Positions 37,261 through 45,975 of a DNA stretch of 64,000 nucleotides are shown piece after piece. How positions within the stretch are numbered: the stretch's first letter is position 1; each line of letters opens with the position of its first letter. The DNA comes from Trichuris trichiura (Eukaryota > Nematoda > Enoplea > Trichinellida > Trichuridae), in contig JBAJFE010000011.1 of the NCBI GenBank assembly GCA_037903355.1, positions 691,001 through 755,000 of the forward strand. Reading direction: 5' to 3'. The notes under the pieces are model-generated. The model did no database searches and was not told the origin of the DNA. It saw only the letters and a program-made list of their open reading frames with translations. The translations under genes and the position numbers were made by a program.

Positions 37261-39097
37261 GGTGCTCAAGTCTATCAAGTATCCAATGGTTTTTTGTTCG
37301 TTTGACATTACGCATTGCTATGTTGAAGGTATGTTGTAGGCGGTAAAATCTGTGCACTCAATTGGCAAAGAAAGAGAATTGTCTTCTGTGTTTTCAAGAA
37401 ATTGGATTGACCGTCGATAACAACACTTTTTCTAGCAGGAAGCCTTGAACATTAGTTAGCGATACAACGCGGAGAGTTTATGCCAGCGGTGGGGAACGTC
37501 TGACCCGCGAGACCATTCCATCCGGTCCTAAAAACATTCCCTCTCACCAACTGAGGCAACCGCACATGGATGCGAGCTTCAGCGAAAAGTGACTGTGGGA
37601 TCTGATTTTTTGAAAATGCGATACACTCGTTGTATGTGAACCCTAGTAATAGCATAAATCATGCGTAAACAAGCAGACAGCATCAGTCTGGCTAGGAAGA
37701 CTGCTCTGCTGTCGGCTCTCTGTCGACAAACCGATGTTGTTAGTCTTAGGAGGCAAGAAGTAAGCTGGACTAGTGTGCGCGTCAGTAGCGTGGACCATTG
37801 GCCGCCTACAGACCAAAAGTATTATTCTTATCTCGCCTTATCGCTTTGTTCGAAGGGTGTCTTAAATGAACATACGTGCAAACAATGGAGGCTATGTCCT
37901 TTCGTGGAGTATTCCGTAAGGCCAGCGAATGGTCTTAAAAACGTCCGAACAGCCCGCGGCAGCAAAAAGGTTCCCTAGCCCCGGCTTATGCAATAATTAC
38001 ATGCAATTAATCAGTGTCGCATGCAAGGAAAACCCAGAACACGTCAGTCCTTACATGCACGGAACCTTTGTGAGAGTTAGTGGGACATACTAATGGAAAC
38101 AATAACCATAATGAAAGCTGCTATCAAGGAGAGAAAGGCACAAACTCTCAGACGTAACTGTTTCTAGATCAAGAAATTAAAGCATCTACGATTACAGAGT
38201 ACGGTGCTCACACACTCTACAACCCACGATACAATGTCCGAAATAATAGTTATCTTACGTTCAGAAGGTATTTTTAATGTGATATATTAAGCTTTGAAAG
38301 TGGCATTTTTGTAAAAATTTTAAGAAATTGCTTTCCTTTCTACAAAACATTTTTTCAGGACTGTTCGTTGTAATAGTAACTTTACTTAGTTTGGATAGAG
38401 AACTCAAGTCAGCAAAATATAGACAATAAAATCGGCCGCTATGGATGTCTAATTTTATGGTCACATGGAATAAAAGAGTCAAGAGAAAGACAGTCAATAC
38501 TTTATAATGCGTTTAAAATAACCAAAATTTCGCTTCCCTGCGTGACACTTGCATCGCTGTGCTTTCTATTATTGCCAGAGAAGAATAGTTCAGAGACGTC
38601 ACAAACGATTGTTCAAAGTACCGAACTAAATCTTCGATGGAAATTATTAATACTAGCACCGCTTAGTCACTTCACACTTTTGTTCTTAAAATTAGGAACT
38701 GATGAAGCGGACGACACCTAAGCCTTCTGATTGAAATAAGCAAAATTTACATTTGAACGGCCTTTCTGCAAGGTCTTAAAAGATCAAGTTCTGGAGTTCT
38801 TCATTTTCTCACCAATCTAATAACGCATACATATATCAAAGTCACGACGTACGAGATAAGTAGAAGGAAGAAAACTGTCAAAAAAACTTTGACAACATAA
38901 AACTCAAGACATTTTGACTTCTATGCAATGTAGACAATAGATTAGTCTCTTCGCGTACTAGAGTCTAATGACTGATGAAAGAGTCTACATGTTGTACGAA
39001 TTGTACACGCAACAACACTGAATGCCAATAGCAAAATAAACAGAGAAAAATAATGATACAATAAAAGGTCTTGAAAATGTGATGTTTTTGTACGGGA
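37261..39097. other. No gene recognised
   Basis: The frame 37661-37978 (105 codons, plus) is less AT-rich than its surroundings but has no motif I know and no clear splice partners. Confidence 0.45.
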
Positions 39098-39173
39098 ATG
39101 TAAGTTTTCATATTAAAGTGTCTTTATTAGGGATCATGTGTCCCGTTGGAATGTAAGTTGAACATAAATTTCC

Positions 39174-39210
39174 CGGAGCTTTCAGGTCTGTCGCGACCAG
39201 TCTTCAGTGG
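39174..39210 (-). ncRNA. Hammerhead-like motif, left arm
   Basis: Minus strand: CACTGAAGACTGGTC, loop GCGACA, GACCTGAAAGC. CTGAAGA fits CTGANGA. The hairpin is GGTC/GACC with a mismatch outside it. Confidence 0.5.
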
Positions 39211-39503
39211 TCAAACGATGAGTATAGTATGTGGGGCGAGGTTAATCTTCAATCGCTTTCTAAGTGTTTAAAACGAGAGTTTTAAAGTTTTTTCTTCTAT
39301 GTCTGTCAGTTGCCACTTCCTTAGTTCTGTATTCTTGTAGAAACTGTTCCGTGTTTATATTGATTTATTGTTTAATTTTCTTCTATCGTCACTTGAAATT
39401 TTGTCCATCTTTATCCATTTTTGTGTGTGCACTTGTGTGCCATCCATTTAGTGAGCAGCAGTTGTGGAGTGTGATCATATTTGTCCATATCAATACCGTT
39501 TGA

Positions 39504-39540
39504 CCGCTGAAGACGGGTCGCGAAAGACCTGAAAGCCCAG
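39504..39540 (+). ncRNA. Hammerhead-like motif, right arm
   Basis: CCGCTGAAGACGGGTC, loop GCGAAA, GACCTGAAAGC. Same layout as the left arm and better paired. Known Penelope hammerheads have a very short stem III, as this one would. Confidence 0.5.
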
Positions 39541-39612
39541 GAAATTTATGTTCAGTTTACATACCAACGGGACACATGATCCGTAATAAAGACACTTTAA
39601 TATGAAAACAAT

Positions 39613-39819
39613 AAAAAGGTCGTTCAAAAGAATTCTTGAATCTAACATTCACTGAAATGCTTGGTAATGGGAGCGACGTTTTAAGTGAACCTGACGAAAG
39701 GAGTGTTTCAACCGTCATTGTGTTTGTAACTGCTGAGCTATCCGATAATGCTGTTCACTGGATTTGTCATCGCTTAAGCCAAATCTGAGCCAGTAGCTGG
39801 TTTGGTAATTAGCCAGCAA
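39613..39819. other. Spacer between terminal-repeat remnants
   Basis: No gene or repeat recognised. Confidence 0.4.
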
Positions 39820-40010
39820 AAGCTCCCTTACACTGCTGACTACAGAACAAGAGCAGTTCCGAAACGTACGGTATACAAATTGTTCTGTATTTTCTCTAAC
39901 AATTTGCTCATCCATTCGTTGGTAGGGCACTTTGAAGCTTACTTACAGATACACCAAATAGGTCAAACCCGTGAACCAGATGACCAACTATGAAGCAAAA
40001 GATAGGAAGA
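39820..40010 (+). repeat. Penelope-like terminal repeat with hammerhead-like core
   Basis: Matches the outer parts of the arms at 56369-56530 and 57560-57725: CAGTTCCGAAACGTACG, AACAATTTGCTCATCCATTC, GTTGGTAGGGCA and a tail with ACAGATACACCAAATAGG. The core at 39836-39871 is CTGACTA, a hairpin GAAC/GTTC, then GAAACGTACGGTA. The second G of CTGANGA is T, so it should be inactive. The downstream part AC-loop-GT-A is the minimal stem III expected. Confidence 0.7.
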
Positions 40011-40537
40011 AACTATATATAAGTGCAAGTAGTTTTTTTGAGCTTTCTGAGGTAGAATATAAGACTATCCGCGCGGGAAACTACAAGTACAATACCTTAA
40101 GGGAACTAATCACGTTTGAGAAAGCGCCATAGCCTACGCGCGTTTTGGAGAAAGGAAACACTTGCTTTAGTAATAACTTAAAACAAGAATGGATAACATT
40201 GCTTCATGCCTGGTTGATTTGTGGAATTTACTCATTTGTTAAACAATATTATTTTTCCTTTATCTCAAACCTTTCAGGGCTCTTCTCCGCCCTTTGTTAA
40301 AGAATTAAAATGCTGTGACATAAGTTCCGAAATAGAAAAGGTATTTCTCAAGAAATGGGTCGATTAGATGAATAAACCACAGCTGTTACAAGGAGCTGTT
40401 TTCTAGGTCGCATTATTTGCAAACATTGTCTATTCGATTATTTAGTGCCAAATCGTTTCATTTTTCCAAATTTCACATGCTGTTTTTAAAGCTACTGTTC
40501 ACATTGAAAACAGGATGCTTCATAACGGGCTGTTTTT
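40011..40537. other. No gene recognised
   Basis: The end of this interval (40490-40537) contains the complement of a Penelope-like segment also found in the protease intron at 60697-60750. Confidence 0.4.
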
Positions 40538-40887
40538 TCATGGTTGTAAGGTCTTCTACGGCTTTTCCTGTTTATTTTGTCTGTGCTGGTATCTGTACTT
40601 GAACGAAACAACTGCTCTACCAACGGATGGATGAACCGTTATTAAGAAAAATTGTACAGGTATTAATGCACTCAACTTTTAATTTCGAAGCCTTCGGAAC
40701 GCTCTAGTTCCGTCGTCAGTGAGATGGAGGAGCCGTTGAACCGTTAAAGGTTGAGTGCATTGATACTTGTACAATTTTTCTTAATAACGGCTCATCCATC
40801 CGTTGGTAGAACAGTTGTTTCGTTCAATTACAGATACCAGCACAGACAAAATAAACGGGAAAAGCCGTAGAAGACCTTACAATCATA
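40538..40887. repeat. Foldback: Penelope-like 143-bp arms around a hammerhead
   Basis: Left arm 40538-40680, right arm 40745-40887. The shared text, read on the plus strand of the right arm, includes TTGTACAATTTTTCTTAATAAC, CATCCATCCGTTGGTAGA, CAGATACCAGCACAGACAAA and AAAGCCGTAGAAGACCTTAC. The 64-bp loop holds a hammerhead-like motif on the minus strand. Sixty-codon frames at 40417-40602 and 40824-41006 share a tail because they read the two arms; they are not genes. Confidence 0.88.
40686..40720 (-). ncRNA. Hammerhead-like motif in the foldback loop
   Basis: Minus strand: CACTGACGACGGAAC, loop TAGAGC, GTTCCGAAGGC. CTGACGA is intact (complement at 40713-40719) and the hairpin is fully paired. 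GAAA is changed to GAAG, which may reduce or abolish activity. Confidence 0.55.
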
Positions 40888-41104
40888 CTGTTCACATTAA
40901 AACAAACCATTTTATTGATCATAATTACAACAACTGCATAGCCTTGGAAAGTTACAAGTCCCATCCTCAGCGGTGAGACATTAGAAAGGACGAACATGAT
41001 GGGCATTACAGGCGATTAAATGGGTCAGTCGGATGTTTTGCACAAGTGTTTTCCTATAAGATTGGTCCACACGCCACCGATCTCTTTACCTTTGCTTCCA
41101 TTAA
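40888..41104. other. Spacer
   Basis: No gene recognised; lies between the foldback and the endonuclease relic. Confidence 0.35.
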
Positions 41105-42270
41105 TTACTTCATTATGCCTAACAGAAATGCTTTAATCTTTCGTAGTTTCGAATAATCTTCTTGGCGAATGAATTTGGAAAATGACTGACCGCCACAGTG
41201 CGAGGCACGTTCCACTAATTTCGATGCCTTCTTGATTGCTTCATGTTTTGCTGCGTGGGTTTCCGTTTTTCGAGACCTTCCTCTGCGTCCTGTTTCATTT
41301 TCTTGGATGTCAGAAAATGCATTCTTGCAATGGTTGAGACAACTAAGGTGCTCGTTGAACTTTTGAGATAGGCTGTTGCCTACCTCTCCAAAGTAGAAGG
41401 CAAAGCAACTGCAAATTATCTCGTAAACCACTCCTGGCTTCTCTCAATAGGTAACCGTGTTTTTTCATGCCTATCCATGGGCCTCAACGAATACGAGGTT
41501 TTGGAATACACTTTGAGAACGATCTCCTTGCTAATACGCATAATGTTTCCTCCGAAACGTTTGTAGTATGGCATTACGAATAAGAGAACACTCTGCTTTG
41601 ATAAACCGCTTTCTGGTCTGGAAGTTCTCTGCCTTATCACCGAGGAAATTAATCCTGCTGGATAGCTTTTGTATAAAAAAGTCGCTTTTATGTGTGCAAG
41701 CTCAGCCGTAAGCAACTTTTCATCGCAAATTGATGTTGGATTACCAATCATCCCAGTAATTGTACCTGCGACGAAAAATATAAATGTCTGTTCAAATATG
41801 TAGGCCTCCTAAAGACTGTTGTTTTAAGCCTACGTCCATCGCTGATTATGAGCCCATCGAGTCTCCCATTGTTTCTTTTTCAATACTGAAGGAAATGCAG
41901 TTCAGGAATAGGCTGCTCAGGTCGTTAACAAATGCTTCCTTCTTCCCCATTTGATGACAGCAAAGATGTCGTTCATGTATATTATGAAAAACGTCAGGGT
42001 AATTGCTGCGTCTGCAAAGAAAAAAGCCTTTTCTTCTAGAGATTAAATAAACATTTTCGCTAAAATGGGCGATAGAGATATATCCATTTGTGCCTCCATC
42101 TTTTGTATGAAAAACTGTTCTTGAAACTGGAAGTAATTTGCTTTTTTTAAGCGCTAGTTTGTTGACGTGAAATGTCTTGAGATTGGTCCTTTGTGCTAAC
42201 GTCAGGTCCGCTTCAAGAACCTTTTCGAGCGCATTGAACGCGCCATATATGGGGACGCTTGTGAACACCT
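41105..42270 (-). pseudogene. Penelope-like element 2, decayed RT plus GIY-YIG
   Basis: Minus strand, from 42268 down: FTSVPIYGAFNALEKVLEAD and LTLAQRTNLKTFHVNKL match the reverse transcriptase segment after the first catalytic Asp. GKKEAFVNDLSSLF and CISFSIEKE match the segment after the YVDD motif, whose own residues are lost. Next, 41751-41416 has ELAHIKATFLYKSYP, then VMPYYKRFGGNIMRISKE, the connecting region. Then 41431-41105 has the endonuclease start VYEIICSCFAFYFGEVGNSL (the YIGETG motif altered to YFGEVG) and the Cys/His-bearing tail. Three frames and internal stops show a dead copy. Length and order fit a nearly full element lacking its N-terminus. Confidence 0.85.
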
Positions 42271-42493
42271 AATTTATGTTCTAAATGAATAAAATTTCCG
42301 AGAGGTCTGACTGTAGATTCTTGAATTCAACGCAGAATTTCTTTACTGTTTTCTACTTAGGACGTTCTGCTTCCATCTAACGGTCTGACGATCGTTTTCA
42401 AACAGTAGCCTAACCGTCCTATAACGCTTTTTCTACTCGAAGTCACAGGCTTTTGAGAGATACCCGTTTTGAAAGTCCATACAGCTCTGAACG

Positions 42494-42890
42494 TTGAGTG
42501 TTGCCAATGTACGTCATTTCAGAGACGTATACGTCGTGTGTTTCACGTTCACAAGACTCCAGCAGAGAACTGAAGCAGTTAAGAAAGTATCGGGCGTAGT
42601 GGAACACGCCTCTTACTGTAACTGTCAATTATTTTTCAAAGTCATTTGCCGAGAAGAGGACTTCAAACTACGAAAAGCAAAAGAGGGCTTTTTTGTTACG
42701 CATAATGAGGTGATTAGTTGAGACAAACGTAAAAAGATCAGTGATATGTGAACCAATCTAATTAGAAGAATACAGTTAGACAAAACATTCGGTTGACCCA
42801 TTTGGCTGCCTATAAAACTCATCTTATTCTTTCATTTCAACATTTGACCGCTGAAGACGGAACGTGTAACTTCTCAAAGCTACGCAGTTT
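42494..42890 (+). pseudogene. Penelope-like endonuclease tail and terminal motif, inverted
   Basis: Plus-strand frame 42494-42721 contains EAVKKVSGVVEHASYCNCQ and FKLRKAKEGFFV, parallel to EAIKKASKLVERASHCGGQ and SKLRKIKAFLL of the minus-strand copy at 41105-41431. About 125 bp downstream is a hammerhead-like remnant (42847-42885: CCGCTGAAGACGGAAC, then CAAAGC). This is a 5'-truncated copy lying head to head with element 2. Confidence 0.75.
42847..42885 (+). ncRNA. Degenerate hammerhead-like motif
   Basis: CTGAAGA at 42851-42857 is intact. The hairpin after it (CGGAAC ... CTTCTC) is eroded and GAAA reads CAAA. Confidence 0.35.
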
Positions 42891-43067
42891 ACATCATTGT
42901 TATTAATAAACTGGTTTACTGTTTTATTTTGAATGATAGCTTGAAAATGGGGAGCTACGTTTGGAGAAACGAAGAAATTGTTTGAACCTGTTACCGACCA
43001 ACCACTTTTCAATTAATGCTCGCAGATTGTTCGTTTTGTCTTTGACTTTTGGAAAGGATAGGGCCAA

Positions 43068-43541
43068 TTAAGTGTAAAAAGATGCACAATGGTTCCATTT
43101 CAGGACGTAATGTGAAGATACCTCCTGTCTCTTTATAACCGCAACAATTTCATGAGATGTCAATGCAGTAAAAGTTATGGGGTAGACACAATGAGTAGAG
43201 ACAAAAAAAGGGACAATTTTAACACAACAATTTTTTTGACACTTAACAGTTAGTCTTAGCAGCAGATGAAAGACTGTTGATGCAACAGAGAGGTGACAAC
43301 TAAAAGAACAGCAGTCATTGTCGATGCTATTTGCATCGAAGACGATATCTTGCTGACCGAACAGTGCGAACACTACGTTTTTCTCCGGAAAAATGCTTAA
43401 GATTGTTCGAGAATCACGGTCGTCTGAAAGCTTTAAATTCATATACTCTAAACATAAAATTGCATCGACGAAAAGTAAGGACAGGAAACGTAAGACGATT
43501 AGCACTACGGATACTTGCAGCTTCAAACATATCCAATCCAA
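43068..43541 (-). CDS. Unassigned 157-codon reading frame
   Basis: This is the longest frame outside recognised repeats and the pseudouridine synthase gene. It has many hydrophobic and Cys residues, with a hydrophobic stretch at about residues 10-35 (VSVVLIVLRFLSLLFVDAIL). I recognise no domain. A 73-codon plus-strand frame (43331-43552) overlaps it, and the base composition is ordinary for the region. It may be chance. Listed so that it can be compared with transcripts. Confidence 0.15.
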   Translation of the reverse strand: MDWICLKLQVSVVLIVLRFLSLLFVDAILCLEYMNLKLSDDRDSRTILSIFPEKNVVFALFGQQDIVFDANSIDNDCCSFSCHLSVASTVFHLLLRLTVKCQKNCCVKIVPFFVSTHCVYPITFTALTSHEIVAVIKRQEVSSHYVLKWNHCASFYT

Positions 43542-43858
43542 CTGCAGCGTGATCGCATCCTGTTACGTTCCAGCGTCGACTTAATTTTCTTAGCACACTG
43601 AATTCATACTTTACGGTGACTCATCAAAGCTGTCAGTGGACGAATAAGATAACAGTTTTTGCTAAATGAGAATTTGTTCTGAACATTAAAAGCATACAAA
43701 TGCAAATTACACGGTGTTGTATACGTGAAATTTCAAGTGATTATACAAAAAAACGTTTCTACATGAGAGATCACGCGGTTTTATAGATGAAAAGTACTGG
43801 ACTAAAACAAAGAATTTTAGTGGAAAAGAACCACAAGGACGACGTGTGATGAACGTAC

Positions 43859-44069
43859 CTGAAACCTACGAAATTCAAAATGTATACTGATGATAGCAGT
43901 AAATTCGACAGAAACGTTTCAAGCGCAGGTTCTGTGTCATTCCGGGACGCGTCTTCAGCGATAGGAGTGGCCACCGCCGAACCGCTATTCATGATTGCAA
44001 ACCCTTCCATCCGACCAACTTCGGCAGAGACCTCAGCCGTCAGCTCTAACAATTTTGTAGGAAAGTGTT
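43859..44069 (-). CDS. Possible internal exon of an unknown gene
   Basis: On the minus strand a pyrimidine-rich stretch (CATTTCTTTTTTAAC) leads to an AG at 44070-44071. An open frame (LLELTAEVSAEVGRMEG, then SAVATPIAEDASRNDTEP) runs to TTTCAG at 43859, followed by a good donor, GTACGT. The interval is less AT-rich than its surroundings and its translation has a protein-like mix. It abuts copy C of the complex unit. No domain recognised and no partner exons found. Confidence 0.25.
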
Positions 44070-45975
44070 CTTCATTGTTAAAAAAGAAATGGGGACACGC
44101 CATTTACAAGACGCTATCACGATCAGACGTATAGCGATAAAAGGGAAGGTATACGGAGAACCTATGCTTCAGACGCGTGGCTGATCTACCAATGTTATTA
44201 GCTCCGAGCCGTCACTACAGACTCTATACCAGGCACATCAGTGCAAAGTCAATACAGCACGATTAATTTATCCCCAAAGCACTAAATGATCTCTGAAAAA
44301 CGTTCAAGTAAGACAGATTTTCGACAAATCTGGTAAAAGAGTCAGCCGTGGTCAGTTTTCTACAACAGAGTGAACACCATTGCCATACTTGATCCTTCCA
44401 CGAAATCGCTCGACTACGGGAAACATGAAACAACTGGGAAAGTCTCTTGAATTTCAATTAGAGTTCAAAAAATCGCCGAATGTCTGTCCCGTATTCCGAA
44501 GCGGCAAACCCTTAGTTTCGGAGGATAATCGCTTGGCATTACGTACGAAATTGAATGCAGCTGCTCAGTAGGAACACTAGCACAGACTAAATTCGCGCTG
44601 AAGACGAGAACAGTGCTTTTCTGAAAGCTTCGCTTCATGAAGGTTTTCACGGGCTCAAAATTCCGTACTTCAATTACGCAATCCGTACTAATACTGTTAT
44701 ACTTGTTCTATAGACAGCTAAGGATCAGAAAGACGTGGAAGTATCTAATTACAATATCTTTAAAAAAACGAAGAAAAAGAAAAAAATTACAATCTTGTTA
44801 CAAGGCACAGAAATATAGGCAAACTCAGCAACATTCGTGAAAGGTGGAACGATAACTATTGTAAAAACGATTCTACGAGCGTTTTCAGCTGAAACGTTAC
44901 GTAAGAACTTAGCAATAGTCGAAAGGCGGAGTATTAACTAGAGACTAATACGTAAACAATTTCGTACAAAGCCTTGGATGACATACAGAAACTATTAATG
45001 TCAAACTTACCTTGATACGACATGGTACAGCTTGTGTTGAATTACCGATTCTTCGTCTAAATGCACCGCGACCAAAACCAAATACCGATAATAAAAGTAT
45101 GCAGGTTCAGCTATCAACAACTTAACGGTATTCTGAGATTTTAAATATTTAACGCAGCAAAGCTGAGGATTCTTTCAGCTGCACAACTGTTATTCCATGT
45201 TTTCGTCGACAAGATATTAGGAATTCTAGCATCCTTCGCTCGCTCATCAGCGTTTTCACTGACATTCGAGAAGCGATTCTATAGTTGATATCTCTTCCGC
45301 GTAAACAGTGTTTGAACGCTACAGAACTTTTACTAAGCCGTATCGTTTCGCCATTCCACTCATGCAGGTGAACGACAGTCACCTTTACCACTTTAAACGT
45401 ACGCAAATGTTCCGCCGTTTTTCTTTTCTTTTTGATCTGAATGTAGCTTTAAGCTGACAGTTGTAGACTTGCTTCCGTTCCAAAGGCTATGCAGGAAGCT
45501 TGGACGGAGTAATAAACCAAAACATTGACAAACACTTAGAAGAGAAAAGAGCAATGTCGTCATCGTAAAAGTGGTTTCTGAAAATATTCATCCACGAGCG
45601 ACACGTCCATTTCTTAGTTTTCCACACAATGGGAACATAGCAGTAAATGTAGTGTGGCGTCAAATAGTTGTCCTAAACAGATTAGGCTGTTCCCTAAAAA
45701 TAACATCCGATCAATAGGATCAGACCTACAAACATTGCTACTGACGGGTTTACATCAAGACTTCAATCAAGCCTGCTCGTGAGTATGCCATTTAGCGTTA
45801 TTCTCCAAAGAATTTGACTTTTCCAACAAGTAAGAGGAAAAGTACAACAAGAAGAGCAACTTCACTGTGAAAACGAAAAGCAGTATACTTTCCCGCTGAC
45901 AAAAATATGCTTTTATGCTAAGCAGGATAGTTTCTAACAGCAACAAGGATATTTCACTACAATTTCTGAATCATC
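44070..45975 (+). repeat. Complex unit, copy C (partial) plus junction block
   Basis: 44070-45760 matches 2650-4600 of copy A: the AGTCTCTTGAATTTCAATTA tract, TGAAGCGACAAACCC (here CGAAGCGGCAAACCC) and TACCGATTCTTCGTCTAAAT. At about 45760 it leaves copy A and joins the junction block (45785-45970, like 10045-10220), which runs into the 217-bp array. The short minus-strand frames at 44263-44650 mirror those at 2801-3186. The mirrored frames are interrupted and match nothing I know. Confidence 0.78.
44595..44635 (+). ncRNA. Degenerate hammerhead-like motif in copy C
   Basis: CGCGCTGAAGACGAGAACAG, spacer, then CTGAAAGCTTCGC. CTGAAGA and GAAA are both intact, but the intervening hairpin does not pair well. 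Same relative position as 3131 and 16865. Confidence 0.4.

Larger units (their letters stand above)
39098..39612. repeat. Inverted pair of Penelope-like terminal repeats
   Basis: Arms 39098-39217 and 39497-39612 are about 115 bp each and roughly 90% alike by eye. They share GGAAATTTATGTTCA, ACGGGACACATGATCC and AATAAAGACACTTTAATATG. Each arm carries a hammerhead-like motif nearest the spacer. The 279-bp spacer is T-rich, and its 79-codon frame (39264-39503) shows nothing recognisable. Confidence 0.85.

Noticed and set aside
40417..41006. Two 60-codon frames with the same C-terminal text as duplicate small proteins
   Set aside because: They read the two arms of the foldback, and the shared text follows from the inverted repeat.
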